Source: Candidatus Nanoarchaeia archaeon (GTDB lineage: Archaea; Nanobdellota; Nanobdellia; CSSed11-243R1). From it: DNA of 61,846 bases. A model generated the notes under the pieces. The model was not told where the DNA came from. It saw only the letters and a program-made list of their open reading frames with translations, and made no database searches. Shown here in pieces: positions 41,078-50,302 of the stretch; positions within the stretch are counted from its first letter, which is position 1, and the number at the start of each line of letters is the position of its first letter. The stretch spans positions 1 through 61,846 of the forward strand of contig JAQTNH010000001.1 in NCBI GenBank assembly GCA_028713895.1, given 5' to 3'. Both the position numbers and the translations under genes were made by a program.

Positions 41078-42880
41078 CTAGTATTTTGGTTTAACATTAA
41101 GTTTCGGATAGATGCACATTGATTTCAATTCATCAAGCAAAAGCTTGAATGCATAGCTCAGTTCAATGTAAGTCACTGGCGCGCTTTCTCCGCACACAGG
41201 GCACATCTCCTTGTTCTTGAACTGGTTGTACACTGCAAGCAATCCGCAGTTCTTGCAAACAGGCTGGATTGTCCTGTCAGAATCAAAGCGCTCCTTGAGC
41301 AGCAGTGCTGCACCGTGCGCGACAAAGCAGTCCTTCTCCATCTCTCCAAGCCTGAGCCCGCCTTCTTTTGCGCGCCCCTCTGTTGGCTGGCGTGTAAGAA
41401 GCTGGACCGGCCCTCTTGAACGTGCGTGCATCTTGTTTGCAACCATGTGCTTTAATCGGTAGTAGTACTGGCTTCCGACAAATATTCTTGCCTTGAGCTC
41501 CTCGCCTGTGCGCCCGTCAAAGACAGTTTCAGAACCGTCTTCCTTGAAGCCTGACTCGAAAAGCATCTTTCGCAGTTCCATTTCAGGGACTTCCTGGAAT
41601 GCTGTTGCGTCGATTGTCTTTCCTGTCATTGCCCCGACTTTTCCGCCTATTATTTCAATAAGGTGCCCGACTGTCATACGCGACGGGATGCCGTGCGGGG
41701 AGAATATAATGTCCGGAACTATTCCGTTCGCTGTGAATGGCATGTCCTCTTCAGGCACAATGAGCCCGATGACTCCCTTTTGCCCGTGACGCGATGCGAA
41801 CTTGTCCCCAAGCTCAGGGATTCGCTGGTCCCGTATCTTCACTTTTACGAACTTGTTTCCTTCCTCGGATTCTGAAAGCATTACTGAATCAACAACGCCC
41901 TCCTCTGCGTTGGTTATTGTTGTTGATGTCTCGCGCTGGGCCTCTGTGCCCACGCGGAACTCCTCGAGTGATGCAAGGAATCGTGGCGGTGAAACCTTTC
42001 CGACAATCACATCGTTAGGCTCGGTCACTGATTCCGGCGCGATTATTCCGTCCTCTTCAAGATATCTGTAAGCGTGCTCGTTGCGGTAGCCCTTGATTTC
42101 CTTGTCTGGGATTGCAATCAGGTCTGTCTGTCCGCCAGGATATTTCAGCTCCTCGCACTTGTACGGGCGGAATGTTGTTGCCCTGAACAGCCCGCGGTCA
42201 ATGCTTGCGCGGTTGATGACAACTGCGTCTTCCATGTTGTAGCCTGAGTAAGGCATTATTGCGATTGTTATGTTCTGCCCTGCCGGGTGCGATTCAAACT
42301 TTACAAGGTCATACATCAGTGTCTTGACAATAGGCACCTGCGGGTAATGTATGATGCTGACATCTGTGTCTGCGCGTATCGGCAGGTTTGCCGCATACAT
42401 TCCAAGCGACTGCTTTATCATCTTGGAACCGAGCGTGATACGGAACGAAAGCGAATGTCCTGCATACGGAACCATGTTTGCCTGGGGGCCCATGATTACT
42501 GTCGGAGAAAGTTCAAGATGCGTGTGAGCTGGAGTGAGTTCGTCCTCGAAAACCCCAATCAATGAATTCTCTTCCTCGTCTGCGTCAAGGTATTCAACAA
42601 TCCCCTCTTTCACAAGCTCGTCCCATTTCAATTCGCCGTTCTGCAGCCTGGTGATGTGTTCATCTGTAAGAAGAGGCTTCCCGTTCTTTACTATAAGCAA
42701 TGGCCTGCGTGCCCTTCCCTTGTCTGTGCTTATTGCAACAGAATCTTCCTTGTCATTGTATGAAACATTAGTCTCTATTGGAAGCGCGCCTTTCATGCGC
42801 ATTTCTTTTACCTGCTCCATAAGCGCTTTATAGTTTTGATGTTCCCCAATATATTTTCCGTTAAGGAATACGCCTGTCAT
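41078..42880 (-). CDS. rpoB1: RNA polymerase subunit B'
   Basis: About 600 residues, C-terminal half of the second-largest subunit: ELGDKFASRHGQKGVIG, the MTVGHLIEIIGGK region and the zinc ribbon CKNCGLL...CPVCGE near the end. Start chosen at ATG 42880 with GGTGAT four bases before it; the GTG in that site gives the longer ORF. The stop of B'' is embedded in the same site. Confidence 0.97.
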   Translation of the reverse strand: MTGVFLNGKYIGEHQNYKALMEQVKEMRMKGALPIETNVSYNDKEDSVAISTDKGRARRPLLIVKNGKPLLTDEHITRLQNGELKWDELVKEGIVEYLDADEEENSLIGVFEDELTPAHTHLELSPTVIMGPQANMVPYAGHSLSFRITLGSKMIKQSLGMYAANLPIRADTDVSIIHYPQVPIVKTLMYDLVKFESHPAGQNITIAIMPYSGYNMEDAVVINRASIDRGLFRATTFRPYKCEELKYPGGQTDLIAIPDKEIKGYRNEHAYRYLEEDGIIAPESVTEPNDVIVGKVSPPRFLASLEEFRVGTEAQRETSTTITNAEEGVVDSVMLSESEEGNKFVKVKIRDQRIPELGDKFASRHGQKGVIGLIVPEEDMPFTANGIVPDIIFSPHGIPSRMTVGHLIEIIGGKVGAMTGKTIDATAFQEVPEMELRKMLFESGFKEDGSETVFDGRTGEELKARIFVGSQYYYRLKHMVANKMHARSRGPVQLLTRQPTEGRAKEGGLRLGEMEKDCFVAHGAALLLKERFDSDRTIQPVCKNCGLLAVYNQFKNKEMCPVCGESAPVTYIELSYAFKLLLDELKSMCIYPKLNVKPKY

Positions 42881-42885
42881 TATAA

Positions 42886-44391
42886 TCACCTGACCTTCTC
42901 AAGGCCGATGCCTTTTAGTTTTTTGATTACTTCAGATTCGGAAAGCTCTGGCTCAGTTGAAATCTCGCATGTGATTGCCATGTTCTTTCTCAGCCCTACG
43001 TTCACGCCCTCTGGCGTTTCGGATGTGCAAAGTTTTCCCCAGTGCGTGGGGTGAAGGTCGCGTGCCTCAAAGTTCTCGCGGCTCGCTGTAAGAAGAGATA
43101 CTACCCTTCGCAGGTGTGAAAGTGTTGCGTAATGGTTCAGCCTGTCGAGATGCTGCGACAGTCCGTGGCGGTCGCCTATCCATTCGCCTGTTGCAAGAGC
43201 TGAACGCAAACGTGAAGTCAGAAGCTGCGAACGAATGATTGACTGGAGGTTCGGTATCTTTCCCCGCTTTACAAGGCGCTCGAAGTTGTATTTCATGTCG
43301 CCCATTATTGTCCTGAATGCGAACCTGAAAAGAAGCTCAAGCGAATCGCCGCAAAGGCTCAGGCGCTTGTTGCCGTAGTGGTCCTTGTCATCAGGGTTGA
43401 CATCCCCGTATGAGACCAAAAGAAGTTTTTTGACTGCCATCGCAAGGAAATATGCCTTGAGCAGCCTGTCATCCTTTGAGTGGCCGACATGCGGAAGGAA
43501 GAACTTGTCAATTACTTCCTCTGCGCGCTCCACTCTTTTTTCAGGAATCATTATCCCTATTTTCTTGCCGAGATATTCAAGCGCTGCGTTCTGCGTCTTT
43601 CCCTCTTCCTGCGCTTCGTACATGTTTATGTACAAATCAGATGAAAATTTCGGGTCAGTTGAAATCGCCTCAATGATTTCCTGGTCTTTTTTCATGCCAA
43701 GGGCTTTCATGAGGAGTGCGAAAGGAACTTTCTGCAGCTTTGTGAATGAGATGTAAACCATCCCGTCCTTTCCCTTTTCTATTGTGTGCGGTATGTTGTA
43801 CTGTCCGTCCCCGCTGAAAATCTTTGCTGAGAAAGGCAGTGTTCCGGTTGAAACCTTGTCAACAAGAACCTTGTTTGTTATGAGCTCTTCAACAATTACG
43901 ACCACACGCTCGGTGCCGTTGATTATGAAATATGAGCCAGGGTCATCAGGGTCCTCGCCTGATTCTATGAGCTCTTCGCGTGATTTTCCGTGAAGATAGC
44001 AGTTCTCTGAGCGAAGCATTACAGGTATGCTCCCTATCTGGACTGTCTGCCTGTCTTTTTCTTCCCCGCTCTGGACTATGCTCATCTCAAGCATGATTGG
44101 CGCCTCGTAAGTAAGGCTTCGTAACCTGGATTCCATCGGCATGATTGCGCGCCTTGAACCGTCTGCTTCTTTTATAATCGGCTTTTCAACCCAGATTTTT
44201 CCGAGCTTTATCCTCAAATCGCGTATCCCTATGGGAAGAATATCAGGAACAACATCGCCAACCTCGTCAACAACTTTCTGCATCCCTATCCGCAGGAACT
44301 TGTTGAAGCTCTTGATGTTGTGCTCTGTAAATGACTTCTCTTCGAAGTATTTTTTAAGCAAAAATTTTGAAATTTCTGAAGTTACTATCAA
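42886..44391 (-). CDS. rpoB2: RNA polymerase subunit B''
   Basis: 501 residues, N-terminal half of the B subunit: PVMLRSENCYLHGKS, FIINGTERVVVI and HPTHWGKLCTSETPEG are hallmarks. B is split as in many euryarchaeal and some DPANN lineages. The start codon is TTG at 44391 and overlaps the stop of rpoH (TTGA), indicating translational coupling. Confidence 0.97.
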   Translation of the reverse strand: MIVTSEISKFLLKKYFEEKSFTEHNIKSFNKFLRIGMQKVVDEVGDVVPDILPIGIRDLRIKLGKIWVEKPIIKEADGSRRAIMPMESRLRSLTYEAPIMLEMSIVQSGEEKDRQTVQIGSIPVMLRSENCYLHGKSREELIESGEDPDDPGSYFIINGTERVVVIVEELITNKVLVDKVSTGTLPFSAKIFSGDGQYNIPHTIEKGKDGMVYISFTKLQKVPFALLMKALGMKKDQEIIEAISTDPKFSSDLYINMYEAQEEGKTQNAALEYLGKKIGIMIPEKRVERAEEVIDKFFLPHVGHSKDDRLLKAYFLAMAVKKLLLVSYGDVNPDDKDHYGNKRLSLCGDSLELLFRFAFRTIMGDMKYNFERLVKRGKIPNLQSIIRSQLLTSRLRSALATGEWIGDRHGLSQHLDRLNHYATLSHLRRVVSLLTASRENFEARDLHPTHWGKLCTSETPEGVNVGLRKNMAITCEISTEPELSESEVIKKLKGIGLEKVR

Positions 44392-44657
44392 GCTGAACCC
44401 CCCACTACAATCCGATAATATTTTGAAAGCCCTGCTGTCTTTGCCTTGCGCACAAATTCAATGACATCCCCGCCTTTTCCCTTCAAAGCCCTTACAACAG
44501 CGTCTGAATGTGAAATCTTCGGGAGCTGCACAGATGATATGTTGTATTTTTCAAGCAGCGCCTTTTTTTCATCCTCGCTCAGAATGCGGGAGATTGGAAC
44601 GTATTTGCTTTTGAAAATGTCTATTTTTATCTCTTCAGATGGTTTTTCCTCGGTCAT
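44388..44657 (-). CDS. rpoH: RNA polymerase subunit H
   Basis: 89 residues, ortholog of eukaryotic Rpb5 C-terminal domain: VPISRILSEDEKKALLEKYNI and LPKISHSDAVVRALKGKGGDV, ending YRIVVGG. First protein gene of the polymerase operon, 31 bases after tRNA-Lys on the same strand, with GGGTGAC before the ATG. Confidence 0.96.
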   Translation of the reverse strand: MTEEKPSEEIKIDIFKSKYVPISRILSEDEKKALLEKYNISSVQLPKISHSDAVVRALKGKGGDVIEFVRKAKTAGLSKYYRIVVGGSA

Positions 44658-44688
44658 GATGTCACCCTCTCAACAGAACAATCATAAG

Positions 44689-44793
44689 TGGCCCCTACGG
44701 GATTTGAACCCGTGACCCTCTGGTATCTTCCAAATTCAAATAAATTTGAAATAATTAAAAGCCAGATGCTCTGCCAGGCTGAGCTAAAGGGCC
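44689..44793 (-). tRNA. tRNA-Lys(UUU) with a 31-base intron
   Basis: Acceptor GGCCCTT pairs with AGGGGCC, the T arm is ACGGG-TTCAAAT-CCCGT and the D arm AGCTCAG..GAGC. The anticodon stem TCTGG/CCAGA closes the loop CTTTTAA, giving UUU. A 31-base insertion lies after position 37, the canonical archaeal site. The mature length is 74 bases; CCA is not encoded. Confidence 0.93.
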
Positions 44794-44945
44794 GTTTGAA
44801 TGAAAAGTTTATATTTGAGAGAATTGTCTGAGCAGGCACGTTTTGGGGGCTAAACATAACATTTCGGCAACTTTTTGCATTTATAAGTATTGCGGTTTTG
44901 ACAGAGAAGCCAAAAATAAAGAGAAAATAAGAAAAAAAGGTTATT

Positions 44946-45407
44946 TTATCGTTTTTCTGGAGTCATTTTGTTGAGCAGCCAGCCTGCAAATGCACCAGCA
45001 ATTGTGTAGTCAAGCACAAGCACAATCAGGGAGCCGAGCATGTATGCCTGCGTGTGTATTGTAAGGAAAACATTCATCACATACAACGGCGCTGCCGCAA
45101 TAATCCCGTAAAGGAATCCCAGCCTAAGGCCCTCCTTAAAATTGGTGTGCGGTATTGTTGACTGTTCAAGCAGATAGAACACAACTCCGAAAATAACTGC
45201 TGCACCCACGATGTAGGATATGAATCCTGCCATTCCTGCACCTGCATTAAACGCAGGGTTTACCATGAAATCCTGCCAGAATGCCATGCCGACAATGAAC
45301 TCTACAAGCGCAATTCCGACAAGCCCGGCAAACATTGTTGCAAGAATCCTTTTCAAATCGAACTTGAAGTAAAGCCTTGATTTCGCCTCATGTTTTGTCT
45401 TCGCCAT
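44946..45407 (-). CDS. Four-span membrane protein, unknown
   Basis: 153 residues with four hydrophobic segments (about 22-42, 58-82, 92-115, 120-140) and a short basic N-terminus, so the N-terminus is probably inside. GGTGA lies four bases before the ATG. It stands alone upstream of tRNA-Lys on the same strand. No known family is recognised. Confidence 0.75.
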   Translation of the reverse strand: MAKTKHEAKSRLYFKFDLKRILATMFAGLVGIALVEFIVGMAFWQDFMVNPAFNAGAGMAGFISYIVGAAVIFGVVFYLLEQSTIPHTNFKEGLRLGFLYGIIAAAPLYVMNVFLTIHTQAYMLGSLIVLVLDYTIAGAFAGWLLNKMTPEKR

Positions 45408-45450
45408 TAATTCACCTCGCTTACAAAATAGGAGTCAGAGCTTGTTTTAA

Positions 45451-46143
45451 TTACTTTTGATTGGGTTTGGATACTAAAGAAAATGTAAATCTTGGCTCGC
45501 CTTCAGGCTTAAATATGGGTTTTTCTTGGCTGCCAACATTTTTTTGCATCTGGATAAGGATAGAATCAAGGTCTGCTGAATAAACAAGCTTTGCAAATTC
45601 AGAGCAGTATTTAGGTTTGTCTTCAGGATTGCTTGGTTCAGGACTGTCTGGTTTAGGTTTGTTTGATTCAGGACTGTCAGGCTCTGGCTTCTTTGATTTT
45701 TTGGTTATGCCCACAATAACGCCATCCCCTGGGTATCCTGCAAGCTTGAAAATTGCCTGCCTGTACTTAAAAACAGAAATTTCTGCTGAATCCTTCTCGC
45801 ATTCTACAAACAACGGGCCTGAGATGTAGTAACACACTTTTTTTTCTATCTTGTTCGCGACATATTTTGTACCCTGCAGCGGCAGGATGAAACCGTTACC
45901 ATGAAGGAAGAACTCAAAGACCTCGGGCTCATAACCTTCAATCACATCTTCAAGCAGCCCTGCGTTTGTCAAATCAATCCTGTGCCGAATCGCAGTCTCA
46001 TCAATTCCGTCCTTTTTTGCAAAACATTTGTGCTGTTTAATCTTCTCTTCCTCTTCATCCTGAAACGGCTTGAGCATTGACTTTATGCTCTGGTCAGTAA
46101 AATAAGAATATGTTGCCGCGTATCCCAAAATTTCTTCAAACAT
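45451..46143 (-). CDS. Uncharacterised protein with a Pro/Glu/Ser linker repeat
   Basis: 230 residues. A globular N-terminal part (about 1-150) is followed by a low-complexity linker in which KPEPDSPES- and KPKPDSPEPS-like units alternate, then about 45 residues of strands. The linker DNA repeats a 24-base unit. TATA (ATTTTATAAG on the minus strand) lies about 25 bases upstream of ATG 46143, supporting that start over the earlier TTG. No known family is recognised. Confidence 0.7.
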   Translation of the reverse strand: MFEEILGYAATYSYFTDQSIKSMLKPFQDEEEEKIKQHKCFAKKDGIDETAIRHRIDLTNAGLLEDVIEGYEPEVFEFFLHGNGFILPLQGTKYVANKIEKKVCYYISGPLFVECEKDSAEISVFKYRQAIFKLAGYPGDGVIVGITKKSKKPEPDSPESNKPKPDSPEPSNPEDKPKYCSEFAKLVYSADLDSILIQMQKNVGSQEKPIFKPEGEPRFTFSLVSKPNQK

Positions 46144-46177
46144 AACAAATAACAAAAAAGGGGTTCTTATAAAATTA

Positions 46178-46199
46178 ATGTCACGAAAAAAGAGGGACT
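46178..46199. repeat. TCAC-A(n) motif, copy 2
   Basis: ATGTCACGAAAAAAGAGGGA then CT, in the divergent promoter region between the 230-residue gene and the beta-CASP gene. See copies at 34134 and 48174. Confidence 0.45.
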
Positions 46200-46256
46200 C
46201 CTTTGCAAAAGTTAATGTTTAAAACAATGCGTTTTGTTAAAAATAGCGGTGTAAAA

Positions 46257-47606
46257 TTGAAAATAACATTCAACGGCGCAGTAGGGCGCGTTACAGGCTC
46301 ATGCTATCTTGTCGAAGCTGGAAACCAGAAAGTAATTGTAGAGTGCGGAATGTTCCAGGGGCTTCCGGAAGTCCAAGAGATGAATTACCTCCCTTTTAAC
46401 TTTAATCCAAAAGAAATTTCTGCGCTGATTCTTACGCACAGCCACATAGACCACTGCGGACTTGTGCCAAGGCTTGTGAACGAGGGTTTCACTGGGAAAA
46501 TATGGTGCACAACCGCAACACGCGACCTGTGCGAAATCATGCTGCTGGACAGCGCGCATGTGCAGGGGATAAAAGAGCGGGAGGAAGAAGGCGGGCCGCA
46601 GATATACAATGAACTTGATGTCCGTAAGACAATGAAGCACTTCAGGACAACAGAGTATGGAGACATGTGCGAGATTGTACCCGGCATAACAGCCCGGTTC
46701 CGCGATGCAGGGCACATACTGGGCTCTGCAATAGTGGAATTGTTTGCGGAAGAGAACGGTAAAGTAAAAAAAATTGTTTTCTCCGGAGACCTGGGGCCAA
46801 AAAATGTCCCTATTGTAAAAGACCCCGAGATAATTCCTGATGCAGACTACCTTGTACTTGAATCAACCTACGGAGACAGGCTGCACAGGGGATTTGAGCA
46901 GCGCGAAGAAATGCTGCTTGGCGTAATAAAACATATATTCCAAAAAAGAGGAAAGCTGTTCATACCCTCTTTTGCAGTGGAGCGAACGCAGGAACTGCTT
47001 TACAGAATCCGCGGATTCATCGAGAAAGGCGTGCTGCCAAATGAAAAAGTTTACCTGGACAGCCCGCTTGCAATCAAGGCAACAGGAATTTTCGAAAAAT
47101 ATTTTGACTTGTTTGACAGGGACGCGCGCGCAATAAGAAAGCCGTTCCATTTCAGCGGACTCGAATACACCCGCACAGTCAACCAGTCAAAGAGGCTGAA
47201 CAATATCCACGAGCCTTTCATAGTCATAGCAGGCAGCGGAATGTGCACGGCAGGGAGAATACAGCACCACCTGCGCAACGGGATTGACAACCACAACAAC
47301 GGCGTGCTTTTTGTAGGCTACCAGGCAGAAGGAACTCCTGGCAGGGCGATAAAAGAAGGCGCAAAATCAGTTGAATTGTTCGGGGAGAAGCACCAGATAA
47401 GGGCAGAAATATTCTCAATTGACGCATTCTCAGGGCATGCAGACTACCATGGCCTGCTTGAATGGGTGAACGGGTTCAAGGAAAAGCCGAGGAAAATCTT
47501 TTTGGTGCACGGCGAACCCAAATCAGCAGAATCGCTGAGAGAAAAGCTCGAAGCACACGGATACCATGCAAAAGTCCCGAAGCTGCACGAAAGCTTTGAG
47601 CTTTGA
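46257..47606 (+). CDS. Beta-CASP ribonuclease of the CPSF/RNase J superfamily
   Basis: About 450 residues. Metallo-beta-lactamase motifs are ILTHSHIDHCG, DAGHILGSAIV and FSGDLG; beta-CASP motifs are ESTYGDR, IAGSGMCTAGRIQHHL and FSGHADYHGLLEW. There is no KH domain, so it is aCPSF2-like, not aCPSF1. Such enzymes cut or trim RNA. The family usually begins KITFNGAVGRVTGS, and a TTG at 46257 is preceded by GGTGTAAAA, so this start is preferred; in-frame starts at 46203, 46215 and 46227 would add 10-18 residues. Confidence 0.9.
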   Translation: MKITFNGAVGRVTGSCYLVEAGNQKVIVECGMFQGLPEVQEMNYLPFNFNPKEISALILTHSHIDHCGLVPRLVNEGFTGKIWCTTATRDLCEIMLLDSAHVQGIKEREEEGGPQIYNELDVRKTMKHFRTTEYGDMCEIVPGITARFRDAGHILGSAIVELFAEENGKVKKIVFSGDLGPKNVPIVKDPEIIPDADYLVLESTYGDRLHRGFEQREEMLLGVIKHIFQKRGKLFIPSFAVERTQELLYRIRGFIEKGVLPNEKVYLDSPLAIKATGIFEKYFDLFDRDARAIRKPFHFSGLEYTRTVNQSKRLNNIHEPFIVIAGSGMCTAGRIQHHLRNGIDNHNNGVLFVGYQAEGTPGRAIKEGAKSVELFGEKHQIRAEIFSIDAFSGHADYHGLLEWVNGFKEKPRKIFLVHGEPKSAESLREKLEAHGYHAKVPKLHESFEL

Positions 47607-48119
47607 TCAGATATATTTGAGTCCAAGACGTTTTGCTTTTGCAATCAATTTATTTCTTTTTTTGATTTCTTCAGGAGACATATCCTTTTTGGGCGCTAAT
47701 CCAGATTTTTTAGATTTTATCAATTGTATGTATTTATCGGGATTTCTTGCATATCTCATGAACTCTTTTTCCCATTCCCCATTAATATACCGGCTAACCA
47801 TAATTTCATGCAATGGCGGCTTGTAAGATGCATTTATGACTCCACAGCCAGCATGATATAACCATAATGTATTTTTCTCTGGTGCAGGTTTATCGTACAT
47901 TAATCTTATTTCGAAATCGTATAAAAATAATTTTTTGCCCACAAGATTAACGTCATCAATATATTTTATTCTCTGCCCAAGTGCAGCAGCAAATTTTTCT
48001 GCCGCAGGTATTATTGTTTTTACTTTACACTCATGTTCATTAACAAGATATTCAATTTCATTGGTGTTCATTGTTTTGGCTGCGTTACTGAATAACTCAT
48101 CCGGCTTAGACATCATCAT
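47607..48119 (-). CDS. Uncharacterised protein
   Basis: About 170 residues, soluble. The middle (KLFLYDFEIRLMYDKP; WLYHAGCGVINASYKPP) looks like a strand sheet, and the end is a basic helical tail (KKRNKLIAKAKRLGLKYI). Its stop is adjacent to the convergent beta-CASP stop. Several in-frame ATG codons lie at the start after AGGAG. No known family is recognised. Confidence 0.65.
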   Translation of the reverse strand: MMMSKPDELFSNAAKTMNTNEIEYLVNEHECKVKTIIPAAEKFAAALGQRIKYIDDVNLVGKKLFLYDFEIRLMYDKPAPEKNTLWLYHAGCGVINASYKPPLHEIMVSRYINGEWEKEFMRYARNPDKYIQLIKSKKSGLAPKKDMSPEEIKKRNKLIAKAKRLGLKYI

Positions 48120-48173
48120 CACTCCTAGAACCTCACACTTAAGAAATAATCAGCAAAATAATATTATAGATGT

Positions 48174-48195
48174 ATGTCACAAAAAACCAGTGACT
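48174..48195. repeat. TCAC-A(n) motif, copy 3
   Basis: ATGTCACAAAAAACCAGTGA then CT. This copy has exact GTCAC-N9-GTGAC-type symmetry and lies about 55-75 bases upstream of the gene at 47607-48119. Confidence 0.45.
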
Positions 48196-48274
48196 CATGC
48201 AGAATCAGATGAGAAATAATAATAAATAAAAACAAAAAATTAAGTTATATGCTTGGGAATATCTTGATATTGTC

Positions 48275-48466
48275 TTAATATTCTCTTTTGGGCCTGCGTT
48301 TTGCGTAGCAGTCCTTGCAATAAACTGGTCTTCCTTCGATTGGCTTGAAAGGAACTTCTGTTTCTGCGCCGCAATCTGAGCAAGTTACCTTGTGCATTTC
48401 GCGAGGTGCAGAACTTCTGTCAAAGTTTCTTCGTCCGCCAAATCCCCTTCGTTCGTCATTTTCCAT
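48275..48466 (-). CDS. Small zinc-ribbon protein
   Basis: 63 residues from ATG 48466 (GGTGA before it). After a basic Gly/Arg/Phe-rich start comes VTCSDCGAETEVPFKP and then GRPVYCKDCYAKRRP, the CxxC...CxxC ribbon of a small family common in DPANN archaea and candidate bacteria. The Arg/Gly start suggests RNA or DNA binding. Confidence 0.8.
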   Translation of the reverse strand: MENDERRGFGGRRNFDRSSAPREMHKVTCSDCGAETEVPFKPIEGRPVYCKDCYAKRRPKREY

Positions 48467-48594
48467 TTTAATTTTCACCAAATTCTTGGTAAAAGAATAA
48501 TCTGTCTGTGGATTTATAATCCTTTCCTTTTGGAATTCTGTTGGTACTGGAAGTTAAAGTAAACTTTTAATAATAGCGCTAATTTTAGTATGCC

Positions 48595-49164
48595 ATGAAC
48601 GAGCTAAAACACACAGAGGTAGAATTAAAATTCCCCTTACTGAACCCTAATGAACTGGTTGACAGATTGAACTCAATCGCCAAATCCGATAAACAGGGAA
48701 ATTTTCAAAAAGACACTTATTATAACCCCGCGCACAGGAATTTTTTAAGCGTGAGGCCTGTTTTTGAATGGCTCAGGCTGCGGGAATCCAAAAAGGGATT
48801 CAGCTTAAACTATAAGAAGTGGCATAATGGTGGCGGAGCCAATGTGGTTTCTTGCGATGAGTTTGAAACGAAAGTAGACGATATTGAAGCATTAAAGAAA
48901 CTTTTTGAGAATCTGAATTTTAAGGAACTGGTAACTGTTGAAAAAAACAGGAATATGTGGGATTACAAGGACACGGAGATAGCGATTGATGACGTCAAAG
49001 GGCTGGGCAATTTTATTGAGCTCGAAGCAAAGGGGAATTTTACCAGTATTGAAGACGCCAAAAAACATTTGTATTCAATCCTCAGGGAAATCGGCGCAAA
49101 AGTCGGAGAGCAGGATTTTGAAGGATACCCCTTTTTGTTACTGAAAAAGAAAGGGCTGTTATAG
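48595..49164 (+). CDS. CYTH-domain protein (class IV adenylyl cyclase / ThTPase-like)
   Basis: 189 residues. The motif EVELKFPL (ExExK) at the start, paired charged strands (WLRLRES, FSLNYKKW, FETKVDD) and AIDDVKGLGNFIELEAKG are those of the triphosphate-tunnel CYTH fold. Archaeal members may hydrolyse triphosphates or make cAMP; substrate cannot be told. TATA (ttttaataata) lies about 28 bases before the ATG. Confidence 0.88.
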   Translation: MNELKHTEVELKFPLLNPNELVDRLNSIAKSDKQGNFQKDTYYNPAHRNFLSVRPVFEWLRLRESKKGFSLNYKKWHNGGGANVVSCDEFETKVDDIEALKKLFENLNFKELVTVEKNRNMWDYKDTEIAIDDVKGLGNFIELEAKGNFTSIEDAKKHLYSILREIGAKVGEQDFEGYPFLLLKKKGLL

Positions 49165-49194
49165 CGCCAATAATAAATCAAAATTGATGGCTGC

Positions 49195-49464
49195 CTATTT
49201 AATGCGATATTCAAAAATCTGGAGAAGCTGCTTCTTGACCTCTGCCTTAACATCCTTTGTTTTGAGGATATAGTCAGGAAACTTTGGCGCGGAATCATCC
49301 TTAATGAAAAAGCCGTACATCTCTGCCTGGTCAGTGATTTCCTCCCATGCATCGTTCCAAACCTCATTCCATGCAATCTTTTTTGTCCCGATTTCATCGA
49401 TAATGTTGTCAACTGCTGCGCTGACGATTGATTCCTTTGACACTTCTTTTTTGTCGCCTGTCAT
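49195..49464 (-). CDS. Small uncharacterised acidic protein
   Basis: 89 residues, helical, with Trp-rich segment IAWNEVWNDAWEEITDQ. Follows the CCC1-like transporter gene after 12 bases on the same strand, so probably co-transcribed. No known family is recognised. Confidence 0.65.
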   Translation of the reverse strand: MTGDKKEVSKESIVSAAVDNIIDEIGTKKIAWNEVWNDAWEEITDQAEMYGFFIKDDSAPKFPDYILKTKDVKAEVKKQLLQIFEYRIK

Positions 49465-49476
49465 TTTAAAACCTCT

Positions 49477-50199
49477 TTAATTAGCCCCTGGGAAAAGTAT
49501 CCCGAAAACAATGCCTATCGCATAACCTGCGAGGGCTGCAAGCATTCCTATGACTGCAAGCTCGATTCCGCTCCTCAGCGGGTTGCCGACTGTTGTCTTT
49601 GCCTTGTAGACGCCCACAAAGAAAAGCACAATTGTCGAGACAATAAGCGCTACAATAACCGCTGTTTTTATGGGAAGGAAAAAGAAAGGAGTTGCAGGAA
49701 TGAATGAGCCAATCAGCGCAGAGATTCCCACAACTGATGCAGTTACTAAAAGATTATTTTTTGGGGGATTAAGCTTCAGCTCCTGTGACATCATCACATC
49801 AAGCCATCGCTGCTTGTTTGAAGTTATGTGTTTGACAACCCTGTCAAGCAATGAGCCCTTGAATCCCAATTTTGTGTATATTTCGCGCACTTCTTTTGTT
49901 TCGGTTTTTGGAACCGCCTCTATCTCTCTCTTTTCGCGGTTCTCTTCTGACTTATAGTAATCATGTTCTGCCTTGAATGAAGTGTATGCAACAGCCGCCA
50001 TTGAAACTGATTCTGCAAATGCGGCTGCCATTGCCGCAACAATAACTATGGTTTTGCTGGTTGTTGCAGTCGCAACCCCCAAGATAACCCCCAGAACATT
50101 AACAAGCCCGTCCTGCCAGCCCAGGATAAAGTCCCGTAGCCATGAGCCTTTTGCATGCTTTTCAACATTAATTTTCCTTATAGTTGCCTGCCTCGCCAT
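49477..50199 (-). CDS. VIT1/CCC1-like metal transporter
   Basis: 240 residues. The N-terminal WLRDFILGWQDGLVNVLGVILGVA and AESVSMAAVAYTSFKAEHDYY segments mark the VIT1/CCC1 iron/manganese exporter family; four to five membrane spans are visible (about 30-50, 55-75, 145-195, 205-235). An open frame extends 61 codons upstream, but it would overlap the divergent gene and is not family-like, so the ATG at 50199 is used. Confidence 0.88.
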   Translation of the reverse strand: MARQATIRKINVEKHAKGSWLRDFILGWQDGLVNVLGVILGVATATTSKTIVIVAAMAAAFAESVSMAAVAYTSFKAEHDYYKSEENREKREIEAVPKTETKEVREIYTKLGFKGSLLDRVVKHITSNKQRWLDVMMSQELKLNPPKNNLLVTASVVGISALIGSFIPATPFFFLPIKTAVIVALIVSTIVLFFVGVYKAKTTVGNPLRSGIELAVIGMLAALAGYAIGIVFGILFPGAN

Positions 50200-50302
50200 G
50201 CTTAAAATAAAAGCGTGCTGATTTAAATAATTGAGCAACAAACAAAATGCTTTTAAACAAGATATTAGTCTACTCTTTAGGTGGGGTTCTGGAAGTGATT
50301 GA

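Noticed and set aside
37241-44391. Split A'/A'' and B''/B' genes as possible frameshifts
   Set aside because: Both splits fall at the normal archaeal positions, with proper stop codons, ribosome sites and starts.
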